Source: a virus
DNA length: 45,506 nt
IMG/VR virus record: IMGVR_UViG_3300037104_000152
Coordinates: 1-45,506 of that record
Strand: one strand, 5' to 3'
Position 1 is the first letter of the stretch, and the number at the start of each line of letters is the position of its first letter. A program made the position numbers and the translations under genes. Shown here one piece after another: positions 5,572 to 13,276 of the stretch. The notes under the pieces are model-generated. The model had not been told where the DNA came from and ran no database searches. It saw only the letters and a program-made list of their open reading frames with translations.

Positions 5572-5618
5572 GGGGAAAACGTCCTGGCCGCTAAACTAGG
5601 GTTCGTTTTCCCCTTTTT
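5572..5618 (+). terminator. Rho-independent terminator of the rightward repressor unit
   Basis: Ten-base arms GGGGAAAACG (5572-5581) and CGTTTTCCCC (5604-5613) followed by TTTTT. It closes the plus-strand transcript carrying the RHH gene and the five-stem RNA. Confidence 0.8.
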
Positions 5619-5675
5619 ATTCTTCCTGCCCCTCAAGAGGCAGAGCGTTATCTCAACTTAATCACCACCTTTTCG

Positions 5676-5873
5676 TTAAATCTTTTTCTCGTAAATCGTC
5701 GGGGCTTTTCCTGCCCCTTCCTTCACCACACTAATATTGGAATTAGGATCTGCCATATGGCGCCTAAAAGCTGTGGAAACAGAACTACGAGTTGCATTCA
5801 TACCTGATTTTGAAACTCCTAATAAATAGGCCTTTTTGAAAAGCAGACAACACCCGATTTTTAAACATGGCAT
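5676..5873 (-). CDS. Small basic protein, possible winged-helix tail
   Basis: About 65 residues if started at ATG 5873; the start is uncertain because no good ribosome site precedes it, and a shorter form could begin at ATG 5801. The second half (NATRSSVSTAFRRHMADPNS, then ISVVKEGAGKAPTIYEKK) looks like a helix plus beta wing and resembles DNA-binding accessory proteins. It lies beyond the late terminator and faces the repressor unit convergently. Real but unidentified. Confidence 0.5.
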   Translation of the reverse strand: MPCLKIGCCLLFKKAYLLGVSKSGMNATRSSVSTAFRRHMADPNSNISVVKEGAGKAPTIYEKKI

Positions 5874-5956
5874 GCGTTTAATTGGACGATTATTGGCGGT
5901 ATGGAACCATCTAGGAAGGGGATTTTGAGGGATTCCCAGAAAACCATTATTTCCCA

Positions 5957-5990
5957 ACAAAAAGGGCATCCCCTGGGGAGGGAACGCCCT
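5957..5990 (-). terminator. Terminator closing the late operon
   Basis: On the minus strand AGGGC (5986-5990) and GCCCT (5963-5967) enclose an inner CCCC/GGGG stem, followed by TTTTT (5959-5963). It is about 45 bases after the stop of the papain-like protease gene, the last gene of the late block. Confidence 0.7.
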
Positions 5991-6033
5991 TAGCCAACAT
6001 GCCCAACGCTATCACCTACCCTCGCGGGTATGG

Positions 6034-6777
6034 CTAAATCAATCCTCGAATCGTCCAGAAATCCGAACCGTATTTCAAAATGTAATCGTAGGGCATCCAG
6101 AAATACCCTCCCAGTCCCCACCCTGTTCCCCACGAATTCCGAATCAAAAACGCTTTTCGGGAATCGTCGTATCCTACAGCCACGACTGCATGGCCGCCTA
6201 GAGATTTCTCCCCGGGTTGGGGCATAGGAACGATCCCCGATGCCGCCACTTCCCCCGACTCGAAAGCCGGATACACGTCGAAGCCGAAAAAGAAATGGAA
6301 TCCATCCGCTAGACAAGCCTTCATGTGGTTCAAGTTTGGTTCCACTGTGAAATATTCGTAGGCCGTATTGAGTCCCGCGAAGAGGTTTGCGGACGGGGGA
6401 GGCTGTTCTTTGAACTTGGAAATGTCATAAGGCCAATCAGTGGCGCTCGGGAGTCCAAACTTGGCGAGAACCTTCATCACATCCCGAAGATTAGCCCCCG
6501 AATCCTCATCAACCGTTCCCTCTAAGTCCCGAGTCCAGTAGTACAGAGCCAGGAATGACGGCTCGTAATCCAGCATCCCGTCCTTGATTAGGGTTGATCG
6601 GGCCGCGGATCCACCTGAGAAGGACGAACAACTTCCAAGCTGTTCTTGGTCTTCAATGGGAGGGTCAATGCTTCGGAGATCAACGGTAGGCGGGAAAGAA
6701 ACAGAAACGGGTGGTTCAAGCCTGAAATCTCGTTTATCAAATTTCTGCTTGACCCACCCGTATCGGCGCGGAGTCAC
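6034..6777 (-). CDS. Papain-like (C1 family) cysteine peptidase
   Basis: 247 residues. Papain-family signatures are in order: Gln44 (oxyanion) six residues before Cys50 in QEQLGSCSSF, His196 in GGHAVVAVGYDD, and Asn214 in RNSWGTGWG. The N-terminal RDFRLEPP-VSVSFPPTVDLR stretch is the usual run-in of secreted C1-like peptidases, but no signal peptide is present. It is the last gene of the lysis end of the late operon, directly after an exported protein gene. It may cleave host surface protein, a peptide bridge of peptidoglycan or a virion protein; the target cannot be read. All catalytic residues look intact. Confidence 0.9.
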   Translation of the reverse strand: MTPRRYGWVKQKFDKRDFRLEPPVSVSFPPTVDLRSIDPPIEDQEQLGSCSSFSGGSAARSTLIKDGMLDYEPSFLALYYWTRDLEGTVDEDSGANLRDVMKVLAKFGLPSATDWPYDISKFKEQPPPSANLFAGLNTAYEYFTVEPNLNHMKACLADGFHFFFGFDVYPAFESGEVAASGIVPMPQPGEKSLGGHAVVAVGYDDSRKAFLIRNSWGTGWGLGGYFWMPYDYILKYGSDFWTIRGLI

Positions 6778-7287
6778 TTAGAAAATCTTTGTGATGGTCG
6801 AGTCTTCAAAGAGGCCGAATGGTGCGGAGAACCCGACCATTGAAACCCTTTCGCCGGTCTCAAAGTTCCAGGTAACAGATCCTTCGGGAACCAAGCCTTC
6901 GATTTGAGGCCCAATAACGTTCACTCCGCCGGAAGCCTTGACCGGATTCGAGAAACCGGAATCAATCCAGCCTCCGAAATCAACGTTCAGCGCCCCGCCG
7001 ATCCCGAGATAAGGCGTCAGCGAAGTTTTCCCGGCCTCAGTCCCTGCGGTCAATGAGCAAAGCACGAAATCCAAGCCGCCGGTATACCCATAGGCAGGCG
7101 TTCCAGTTCCAACGCTGAAACCAAGCGCTCCGGTCGGCATCAACACTCCGCTGACCTGCTGCCCGGCAATCGAAAGCTTGACTCCATTCGAGAGCCCCAT
7201 ACCAAAAGGCTTCCCCGAAACCTCCCAAGCGAACGCCTGAGAACTGAGCACGAACGCAAACAGCAAAACTAGACCGATCTTTTTCAC
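6778..7287 (-). CDS. Internal in-frame product: exported beta-rich protein
   Basis: Second start inside the 6778-7566 frame. GTG 7287 is preceded by GGAGGTCAAGAC and begins a 20-residue Sec signal peptide ending AFA before WEVSGK. The mature part (about 150 residues) is rich in Gly, Ser and Val with alternating hydrophobics. A signal peptide in the middle of a longer protein makes most sense if it is independently translated. Confidence 0.6.
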   Translation of the reverse strand: MKKIGLVLLFAFVLSSQAFAWEVSGKPFGMGLSNGVKLSIAGQQVSGVLMPTGALGFSVGTGTPAYGYTGGLDFVLCSLTAGTEAGKTSLTPYLGIGGALNVDFGGWIDSGFSNPVKASGGVNVIGPQIEGLVPEGSVTWNFETGERVSMVGFSAPFGLFEDSTITKIF

Positions 7288-7566
7288 GTCTTGACCTCCT
7301 GTGGTTGTGGTTGTGGGTGGAGTAGCCGGCGGGACAGCCGCCGCCTGGGGAGCATCCGGCGTATACGGAAGTCCTAAAAACTTCGTGAGGAATCCCAAAA
7401 TCTGATTCGCCTTGACGTTCCCGTCGAACATCGAGCCAAGGGCTGTAAATCCAAGCCCTACAGCCGTCTTCGCTTCGGGCTTTGATAAATCCCAGTTCAA
7501 CTGCCAGAGCGTGTAAACCGAACCCAACAAAGCCAAAATCTTCCCTGCTAAATAAATAGGCGTCAT
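6778..7566 (-). CDS. Two-part protein: membrane N-terminus and exported beta-rich C-terminus
   Basis: 262 residues from ATG 7566, five bases after AGGAGG. Residues 1-25 contain a hydrophobic helix (IYLAGKILALLGSVYTLWQL), then a soluble part and a Pro/Thr linker. At residue 94 a second start appears: GTG 7287 follows GGAGGT by six bases and opens MKKIGLVLLFAFVLSSQAFA, a classic signal peptide with a cleavable AFA site. The remaining part is Gly-rich and beta-like, resembling an outer-membrane or secreted barrel. Two products may therefore be made from one frame. The first part could act as a holin-like membrane protein, by position only. Confidence 0.75.
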   Translation of the reverse strand: MTPIYLAGKILALLGSVYTLWQLNWDLSKPEAKTAVGLGFTALGSMFDGNVKANQILGFLTKFLGLPYTPDAPQAAAVPPATPPTTTTTGGQDVKKIGLVLLFAFVLSSQAFAWEVSGKPFGMGLSNGVKLSIAGQQVSGVLMPTGALGFSVGTGTPAYGYTGGLDFVLCSLTAGTEAGKTSLTPYLGIGGALNVDFGGWIDSGFSNPVKASGGVNVIGPQIEGLVPEGSVTWNFETGERVSMVGFSAPFGLFEDSTITKIF

Positions 7567-7575
7567 CACTACCTC

Positions 7576-7773
7576 CTATAGGTGGCACAAAATGTAACTG
7601 ATTTTATGCCCCTTGAAATTCAGCCGTTTGATTGGCTGGTCGTACATCAATAAGTAAACCACATCTTTCCTATATCGGTCAAAATAAAATCCGCGAGCAT
7701 CTTTGAATTCCATCTTGCCTGTTCCGTCATGGAAGAATATCCAGACGATGAAAACCCAAAGGAATTTCCTCAT
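7576..7773 (-). CDS. Small membrane or secreted protein in the lysis module
   Basis: 65 residues. ATG 7773 shares a base with the endolysin stop (TAATG). The N-terminus MRKFLWVFIVWIFFHDGTGK is a membrane anchor or signal, followed by a charged, aromatic region. By position it could be a lysis accessory such as a spanin-like factor, but no lipobox is visible. Confidence 0.65.
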   Translation of the reverse strand: MRKFLWVFIVWIFFHDGTGKMEFKDARGFYFDRYRKDVVYLLMYDQPIKRLNFKGHKISYILCHL

Positions 7774-8204
7774 TAGTCGGTTAACTCAAAGTGGGGGAGA
7801 TCGGTAAAGTGGCCGATCTGAGTGCGCGGGTCAAGTGTTCCGTTCCAGTCCCCACCCCAGCGCAGTTTGATCCCCATCTGCCTAGCCGTTGCCATTACCT
7901 GTCCAGCAAAGTAATAAATTCTCTCGTATTCGGCCTGCCTTAATTGGAGGTCGTTTTCTTGATCCGGCCACACGATGGGGTATGGAACCACATCAACAGC
8001 CATACTTGGAGTCTTATTGTGCATGGAATTCGGGAAGGAAAGTTTTGAATTACCAGCCGCCACAGCCGCATTTTGATCGGTTTCCCCACGATATCCGCAT
8101 AGGATGGTACAGTCGAAGGATTTAACGATCTCCTGCATTACTTGGCGTAATCTTGAATCACATTGAGAAAGTTTTTCGTTTGAAGCATCTGAAAAGGTTG
8201 GCAT
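7773..8204 (-). CDS. Endolysin, M15-type L-alanyl-D-glutamate peptidase
   Basis: 143 residues. The M15 zinc pattern is present: His62 and Asp71 in the SMHNKTPSMAVDV segment, His138 in DLPHFEL, with the substrate-side GYRG motif at 37-40 and RWGGDW at 115-120. Length matches single-domain phage peptidoglycan peptidases such as that of T5. It would cut the peptide stem of the host wall. It has no signal peptide, so a holin is needed for release; membrane genes on both sides fit this. ATG 8204 follows GAGGTGATGC. Confidence 0.92.
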   Translation of the reverse strand: MPTFSDASNEKLSQCDSRLRQVMQEIVKSFDCTILCGYRGETDQNAAVAAGNSKLSFPNSMHNKTPSMAVDVVPYPIVWPDQENDLQLRQAEYERIYYFAGQVMATARQMGIKLRWGGDWNGTLDPRTQIGHFTDLPHFELTD

Positions 8205-8207
8205 GCA

Positions 8208-8390
8208 TCACCTCAAAAAATAAGCTGCGGCAGCGATTATCGCCCCGCTTAATCCACCGTAAATCGAAGCCCGAACCTCAAGTTTTGAAACTCGCTTTTC
8301 TTGTTCAAGCTGCCAAGTGAAAATGTTTTCAAGAGCCGCCCCTAGTTTTTGAACCTCTGCGTAAATTAAGTCCAACTTTGAAGGCGTCAT
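8208..8390 (-). CDS. XhlA-like holin-associated membrane protein
   Basis: 60 residues: a helical coiled-coil-like N-terminus (residues 5-42, with KLGAALENIFTWQLEQEKRV) and one C-terminal membrane helix (GGLSGAIIAAAAYFL). This order matches the haemolysin XhlA family, which accompanies phage holins. Starts at ATG 8390 after AGGGGAAAAA, directly upstream of the endolysin. Confidence 0.7.
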   Translation of the reverse strand: MTPSKLDLIYAEVQKLGAALENIFTWQLEQEKRVSKLEVRASIYGGLSGAIIAAAAYFLR

Positions 8391-8398
8391 TTTTTCCC

Positions 8399-8467
8399 CT
8401 AAAGCACGAAATCAAAAAAAGCCAAGACTGCTGCCACGATCAAAAGAAGTCCATAAAGTTTTTCCAT
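8399..8467 (-). CDS. 22-residue membrane mini-protein
   Basis: MEKLYGLLLIVAAVLAFFDF then VL: one hydrophobic helix with an N-terminal lysine. Its ATG shares a base with the stop of the propeller gene upstream (TAATG), so it is probably translated by reinitiation, and it sits just before the XhlA-like gene. A tiny holin-like or anti-holin role is possible but unproven. Confidence 0.55.
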   Translation of the reverse strand: MEKLYGLLLIVAAVLAFFDFVL

Positions 8468-10542
8468 TATCTCGACCAAACTGGAACAGGATATTTTGAC
8501 ATCCCGTATACTCCACCGAATGCCCATAAATCCCTAGTAGCTGGATGGACTCGAAGACAAACCGGGCCTATTCCGCCATCCATTCCAGCGTCACCAGATT
8601 GTTTCGTAATCGTTCGAAAAGTTTTTCCGGCATCATAGGATACGCATACGGATACTCTCTCCGTGTAACCGCCTGGATAACCTCCCGCGTAAACAATATT
8701 TGGACGAAATGGATCGGTACAAACTGTATAAATATTCGGGGTTCCCTGTTGATCGCTTGGTATACGACTAGAAATATTGGTGCGTACGCCCCCGGAAATC
8801 CTATCAAATTCTCCTGTGCTACAGGCAGCATAATAAATATTATTTTGCCAGTCATGAGCTAAATCTAAAACATTACTAGCCGCGGTAGCCGCTCTACTCC
8901 AACTAGTACCATTTGTTGAACTCCAAATTACCGAGGTAGAAGCACCATAAATCGTATGTGTAGTCCCATTCCAATCAAAACAAAAAACCCCTTGCACTCC
9001 ACTCGCCAATGTCGCGGCTGCCGTACCGCTTGAAGAAATTCTCCATTTGTTCCAAAAACAAACGGTCGAAGAATTCGGGTCAGGACAAGTAACGTTATAA
9101 AATGCCCCGGTAGCAGGCATCGTGATGGAAGTGGCCATCGCGCCCCAAGTGACCCCGCCGTTCAAGGAACGACGCATTGTCACAGTATCACCAGGGGCAT
9201 CCGTATTTCCTATGAAACCAATTGAAGTGGTCAACGCTATTCCGGCGAAATTAAATCCTCCAAACGCTTGGCCCGAAACATTTTGATAAGTCCAAGTGTT
9301 ACCTCCGTCTTGTGTCCAACCTGAATTGTAATCCTGCGAAGGTGAAATGAAATTGTTTGGAGTGAACGGGCTGAAATTGACAATGGACTGACAAGTGAAT
9401 GCGATATATCCGTTATTATCAAAAACAAAAGTTTGCCCGTTATTTGATGACGAATGAATCGCATCCCCCGCTGTATTTGTCCAAACCTTGTTTGCAACGG
9501 TTGGACTATAGAGAAAAGTTCCTTGTCTTTGATTCATTGGTAAAAAAGATTTTGAAGAATCAACAATGCTTGCTGTCCAATTAACTCCACTGTTATTAGA
9601 AAAATATGGCTGGTTGGTTCCAGAATCGGTGACTTGATTCACAATCATACTAGCCGCGCTCGATGGGGAAACGCAAATGTTCATGAGGCCAGGCGTCCCC
9701 GTGGTTACCAATCCCGTGCCGGTCAATTTTGAAAAACTAGCGGCTACACCAAGCGTAGTTGAGCTAAATACTCCTGTATTACCTTCGCAAAAATAAACAT
9801 TGGATACAGCCGCGTTTGTAACATCTAACCCAGTCATGGTCGCATTAGTCACAGCTTCTGTAAAAGAAGTTCCTCCATTCGTAGAAAACCAAAAGCCTGC
9901 GGCTGTAATCATGTATAACCGACCGGAACCGCCTGGAGATATTGGAGCACATTTAACTTGCCCAGTATTAAAACTGGCATTCTTCAAAGACCAAGTTGCA
10001 CCATTATCTGTTGATTTATAAAGACCCGGACTAGCAATATCAGATTCTGAAATCCAATAAACGACTGTGCTGGCAGATCCATTTGAAGTTGAAGGATCAA
10101 AAGCTAAAGTGTTTCGATAAATGTCTATTCCGACCGAAGTTTTTAAAAGAACATTTGACCAAGTTAATCCCCGATCCGTTGATCGGTAAATTCCAGCCAA
10201 AGCCGTCGAAGATGAGTTTCCTCCTGTAGCTATCATAATGTTATTGTTATTTGGATCAATTGCGCACGATCCGCCTCCACATGCTAAAAAACCAACATTG
10301 GATGGAAACCAAGTAGCCCCACCATCCCAACTAACATATACTCCACCGACATCAGTCAGCATAAGCATTGTTAAACCATCTGTCCCAATCGCCATCGCTT
10401 GAATTTGTTGGGCTCCTTCCCCTCCTGGAGAAGTCACGGATTTATTGCTGGACGTAACCATCGGAATCCCTTGCCAAAAAGAAACGTCGGCAAGACACCA
10501 AGGAGCGAATATGAAAAATCCTATTGCGAAAAGGAACTTCAC
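8467..10542 (-). CDS. Exported Asp-box (BNR) beta-propeller protein
   Basis: 691 residues from GTG 10542, chosen because it overlaps the upstream stop as GTGA and opens a signal peptide (MKFLFAIGFFIFAPWCLA). About ten Asp-box motifs follow across the chain (SWDGGATW, STDRGLTW, STDNGATW, STNGGTSF, SNNSGVNW, SSNNGQTF, TQDGGNTW, SLNGGVTW, SYDAGKTF), indicating one or two multi-bladed propellers as in sialidase-fold and GH74-like proteins. Catalytic residues cannot be assigned. It follows the tail-fibre genes, so it may bind or cleave a host surface glycan, yet the signal peptide is unusual for a virion protein. Confidence 0.8.
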   Translation of the reverse strand: MKFLFAIGFFIFAPWCLADVSFWQGIPMVTSSNKSVTSPGGEGAQQIQAMAIGTDGLTMLMLTDVGGVYVSWDGGATWFPSNVGFLACGGGSCAIDPNNNNIMIATGGNSSSTALAGIYRSTDRGLTWSNVLLKTSVGIDIYRNTLAFDPSTSNGSASTVVYWISESDIASPGLYKSTDNGATWSLKNASFNTGQVKCAPISPGGSGRLYMITAAGFWFSTNGGTSFTEAVTNATMTGLDVTNAAVSNVYFCEGNTGVFSSTTLGVAASFSKLTGTGLVTTGTPGLMNICVSPSSAASMIVNQVTDSGTNQPYFSNNSGVNWTASIVDSSKSFLPMNQRQGTFLYSPTVANKVWTNTAGDAIHSSSNNGQTFVFDNNGYIAFTCQSIVNFSPFTPNNFISPSQDYNSGWTQDGGNTWTYQNVSGQAFGGFNFAGIALTTSIGFIGNTDAPGDTVTMRRSLNGGVTWGAMATSITMPATGAFYNVTCPDPNSSTVCFWNKWRISSSGTAAATLASGVQGVFCFDWNGTTHTIYGASTSVIWSSTNGTSWSRAATAASNVLDLAHDWQNNIYYAACSTGEFDRISGGVRTNISSRIPSDQQGTPNIYTVCTDPFRPNIVYAGGYPGGYTERVSVCVSYDAGKTFRTITKQSGDAGMDGGIGPVCLRVHPATRDLWAFGGVYGMSKYPVPVWSR

Positions 10543-13265
10543 TTTTGTGTCCCAGTCCACGGATAGGGCCAAATGGAGTAGTCGTACCACGCGTTAGAGA
10601 TGGAAAACGTCGCGCCCGTCGATGCGGCTCCGTTGACTCCTGTAACCATGAAAGAAACTGCGGCGGCTCCAACAAAATCAGGAATACAAATTATTCGATT
10701 ATCTGAAACAGGAATTGCCGTGGTCACGCCTTTGCTTCCAAACAATACGACGAAGTTGGCGTACGCGTTCCCAATATTGTCCACGCGTGCTTGGAAGGCC
10801 CGATTTGTTCCAGCAACAGCCGTAGCTTGAACAACTGCTGTTGCATTTGCAAAAACAGAATCTGTTATTGCAACAACCACAGGTGTCGGAGTGGCAGTTG
10901 GAAATGCAGTGCTTCCTCCTGGTGTCTGACCTGCAACAACAGTCAATTGTGCAGCAACGACTGTTGCCATTGAATTTAATACAATTGTGTTAGCCACTAC
11001 GGTATTTGTTGCAGCATCCATTAAGGCCATAAGGGCCTGGGTTGTTATCTGATAATCCTTACCAGCCAAGACTGTTGCATTAGGAGTTGGAGGATTCTGC
11101 CCGGCCACCACAGTTAATTGAGCTGAAACTACAGTAGCAATAGCACTTAAATTTCCAGTGTTAGCAACGTTAGTATTTAAAGCTGCATCTATCAGGGCAA
11201 GTAAATTTGTGCCCGTAATTTGTAAGTCTTTTCCGGCCAACACAGTTGCGTTAGGCGTCGGTGGATTCTGACCAGCGACTACTGTCAATTGAGCGGCCAC
11301 AGCCGTGGCCATGGCGCTGATTGAAGCAGTATTTGTGACCGTAGTATTTGAAGCTGCTTCGATCAGGGCAAGAAGAGCCGCATTGGTGATCTGATAATCT
11401 TTTCCAGCGACCACAGTGGCATTTGGCGTGAGTGGATTTTGTCCAGCAACTACAGTTAACTCCGCCACAACAGCGGTTAACTGGGAAGAAATATTATTTT
11501 GCTGAATTGAAATGGCAGTTTGAACTGCATAAGGAAATTGAACGAAAATAGGTGTAACAGTAGCAGCAACTTGCGCATTAGCCAAAGCTGTTGCTTGAGC
11601 ACAAATAGCGGTTTGAACGCCAGAAGGCATTGAACTTCCAGTTGTTGCTACTGCGGCAATGACTGTAGCTTGCGCCGCAATCGCAGTTTGAACAGCGGAA
11701 GGCATCGATGAACTTCCAGGCCCGGTAGTCGCAATAGCGGCGGCAAGAGTGGCTTGAGCTGCTACAATCGTCGCCTGTGCAACAGGAGCAATAGGTGTGC
11801 CTTGACCAGTAATAGCTGTAAGTTGGGCCGCCACCACCGTCTCTAAGGCAATTTCACTTACCCTGGGATAATTATTGGCTGAGGCGTTGGGAGTAGGAGT
11901 GATGATAGGAGTTGGCCAATTTACTATGTGTGAAAAATTAACATTGTTTTGAGAAGAAGAAAAATTTATAACAACTCGACAAGAATCCAAAGTGTTTCCA
12001 AAGATAATAAGTTTACTAATTCCACTAATATCTGCGATCCCAAAATTTAAATTTGGTCCATAAGTACTTCCATATAAATACGATTGATCTACAACTGAAT
12101 GGCGAATAACAGAATAATCTAGTGAGTTTAAAAAATAAATATTTTTGGCCGCTGTACCAGAAAATGAATATGAAGAAAAATCTCCAAAAGAAATGTAATC
12201 ATTCGGATTTGAAAAATAAGCAGCAACTGACATGCTGGAATATGCACCTTGACTTAAATCTAACGTGACTGATGAATTAGGTGCAATAATTATTTGAGTT
12301 GAGATACTTGATTGCTGAATAGGCTGAGGTGTTTCTCTATTAACTTCCGAAACGGCGGCTGTGTCGCCCAAAATGACCGTACTCCCCGTGGCATCCACCA
12401 AAGGTGGGGAAGGGAGATTGCTATTAAAAAAATCGTCCGCTTCCCGCGCCACTGATCCCTCAACGTTTCCGACGCACGGTTTCAAAAAAACGTATGAAAT
12501 GGTTACTGGACTGTTCGTGTTGGTTACGAAATATATGGACGGGAAACCGCCCACTGGAACGATCCCTGAATTATTGGAAGTGACAATGCTAGTCGAATTG
12601 CTTAACGAATTCCCACTGAAAAAATCATATGCGGAATAAATTGGTAAATTCAGATAACTTTTATTCGGATCCGAAAAATAAACGCCTTGGGTAACGCTTC
12701 CTGCCTGAACTGAAACGTACATCGAGCAATATTCCGAAGGGATGGAAACAACAAACGGAGTCGCGCCCGCCGCCACTTTGGTGGCTGAGATGTTGGGGTA
12801 TGAAATTCCACCAGTGGGGGTTTGAGTTCCATAGGGTTGAATTATTTGAACCGTCGGAAGATTCCCAACATTAACCACAGGAACTGCTGGCGTCATTGTC
12901 GGCGTTTGAGTTCCATTCGGGGTGATTGTTGAATAAACAGACGGCCCCATTGCGTAAAAATGCCCTGAAATATTGTGATTGTTGGCTGTAGTCCCATTTT
13001 GAGCCCTGACAACCGTCAGAGTATCCCCTACTCTATTCGTGACCAACACATTTTCCAAAAGAGGATCAGCGGAATAATTGGAAAGATAGGCGGAATAATC
13101 CCACCACCACATAAAAACCGGGACTGATTTGATGTTTGACCCGTTTCCTGAAATTAATTGAACCGAAGTCGTTGATTGGTTATATCCTCCCAAAACGAAA
13201 ACCGTTTGAGAATATCCAACAGAGGTGAACATTAAAAAACAAACAAAAAACAAAAGTTTTTTCAT
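10539..13265 (-). CDS. Large exported repeat protein (908 residues)
   Basis: ATG 13265 lies behind GAGGTGATTTG. Residues 1-20 (MKKLLFFVCFLMFTSVGYSQ) form a signal peptide. The first half is Asn/Ser/Thr-rich and beta-like with PTPIITPTPN-type linkers; the second half is Ala/Val/Thr-rich and includes three to four tandem 57-residue units (AQLTVVAGQNPPTPNATVLA at each start, KDYQITTQALMAL further on). The last 120 residues look globular. No family recognised. Position between the tail fibre and the propeller suggests a long adhesin or fibre, but export through Sec points to the host envelope. Coupled downstream by GTGA. Confidence 0.75.
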   Translation of the reverse strand: MKKLLFFVCFLMFTSVGYSQTVFVLGGYNQSTTSVQLISGNGSNIKSVPVFMWWWDYSAYLSNYSADPLLENVLVTNRVGDTLTVVRAQNGTTANNHNISGHFYAMGPSVYSTITPNGTQTPTMTPAVPVVNVGNLPTVQIIQPYGTQTPTGGISYPNISATKVAAGATPFVVSIPSEYCSMYVSVQAGSVTQGVYFSDPNKSYLNLPIYSAYDFFSGNSLSNSTSIVTSNNSGIVPVGGFPSIYFVTNTNSPVTISYVFLKPCVGNVEGSVAREADDFFNSNLPSPPLVDATGSTVILGDTAAVSEVNRETPQPIQQSSISTQIIIAPNSSVTLDLSQGAYSSMSVAAYFSNPNDYISFGDFSSYSFSGTAAKNIYFLNSLDYSVIRHSVVDQSYLYGSTYGPNLNFGIADISGISKLIIFGNTLDSCRVVINFSSSQNNVNFSHIVNWPTPIITPTPNASANNYPRVSEIALETVVAAQLTAITGQGTPIAPVAQATIVAAQATLAAAIATTGPGSSSMPSAVQTAIAAQATVIAAVATTGSSMPSGVQTAICAQATALANAQVAATVTPIFVQFPYAVQTAISIQQNNISSQLTAVVAELTVVAGQNPLTPNATVVAGKDYQITNAALLALIEAASNTTVTNTASISAMATAVAAQLTVVAGQNPPTPNATVLAGKDLQITGTNLLALIDAALNTNVANTGNLSAIATVVSAQLTVVAGQNPPTPNATVLAGKDYQITTQALMALMDAATNTVVANTIVLNSMATVVAAQLTVVAGQTPGGSTAFPTATPTPVVVAITDSVFANATAVVQATAVAGTNRAFQARVDNIGNAYANFVVLFGSKGVTTAIPVSDNRIICIPDFVGAAAVSFMVTGVNGAASTGATFSISNAWYDYSIWPYPWTGTQK
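10942..11454 (-). repeat. 171-base coding tandem repeat
   Basis: Matching points (the GTTAA/GTCAA of the QLTVV codons) recur at 10942, 11113, 11284 and 11455, exactly 171 bases or 57 codons apart. Units are diverged at DNA level but conserved in protein, so this is an old repeat under selection. Confidence 0.85.
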
Positions 13266-13276
13266 CAAATCACCTC

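Noticed and set aside
5421-5636. 71-residue minus-strand frame opposite the five-stem RNA
   Set aside because: Lies across the terminator and RNA stems, no ribosome site, noise-like sequence.
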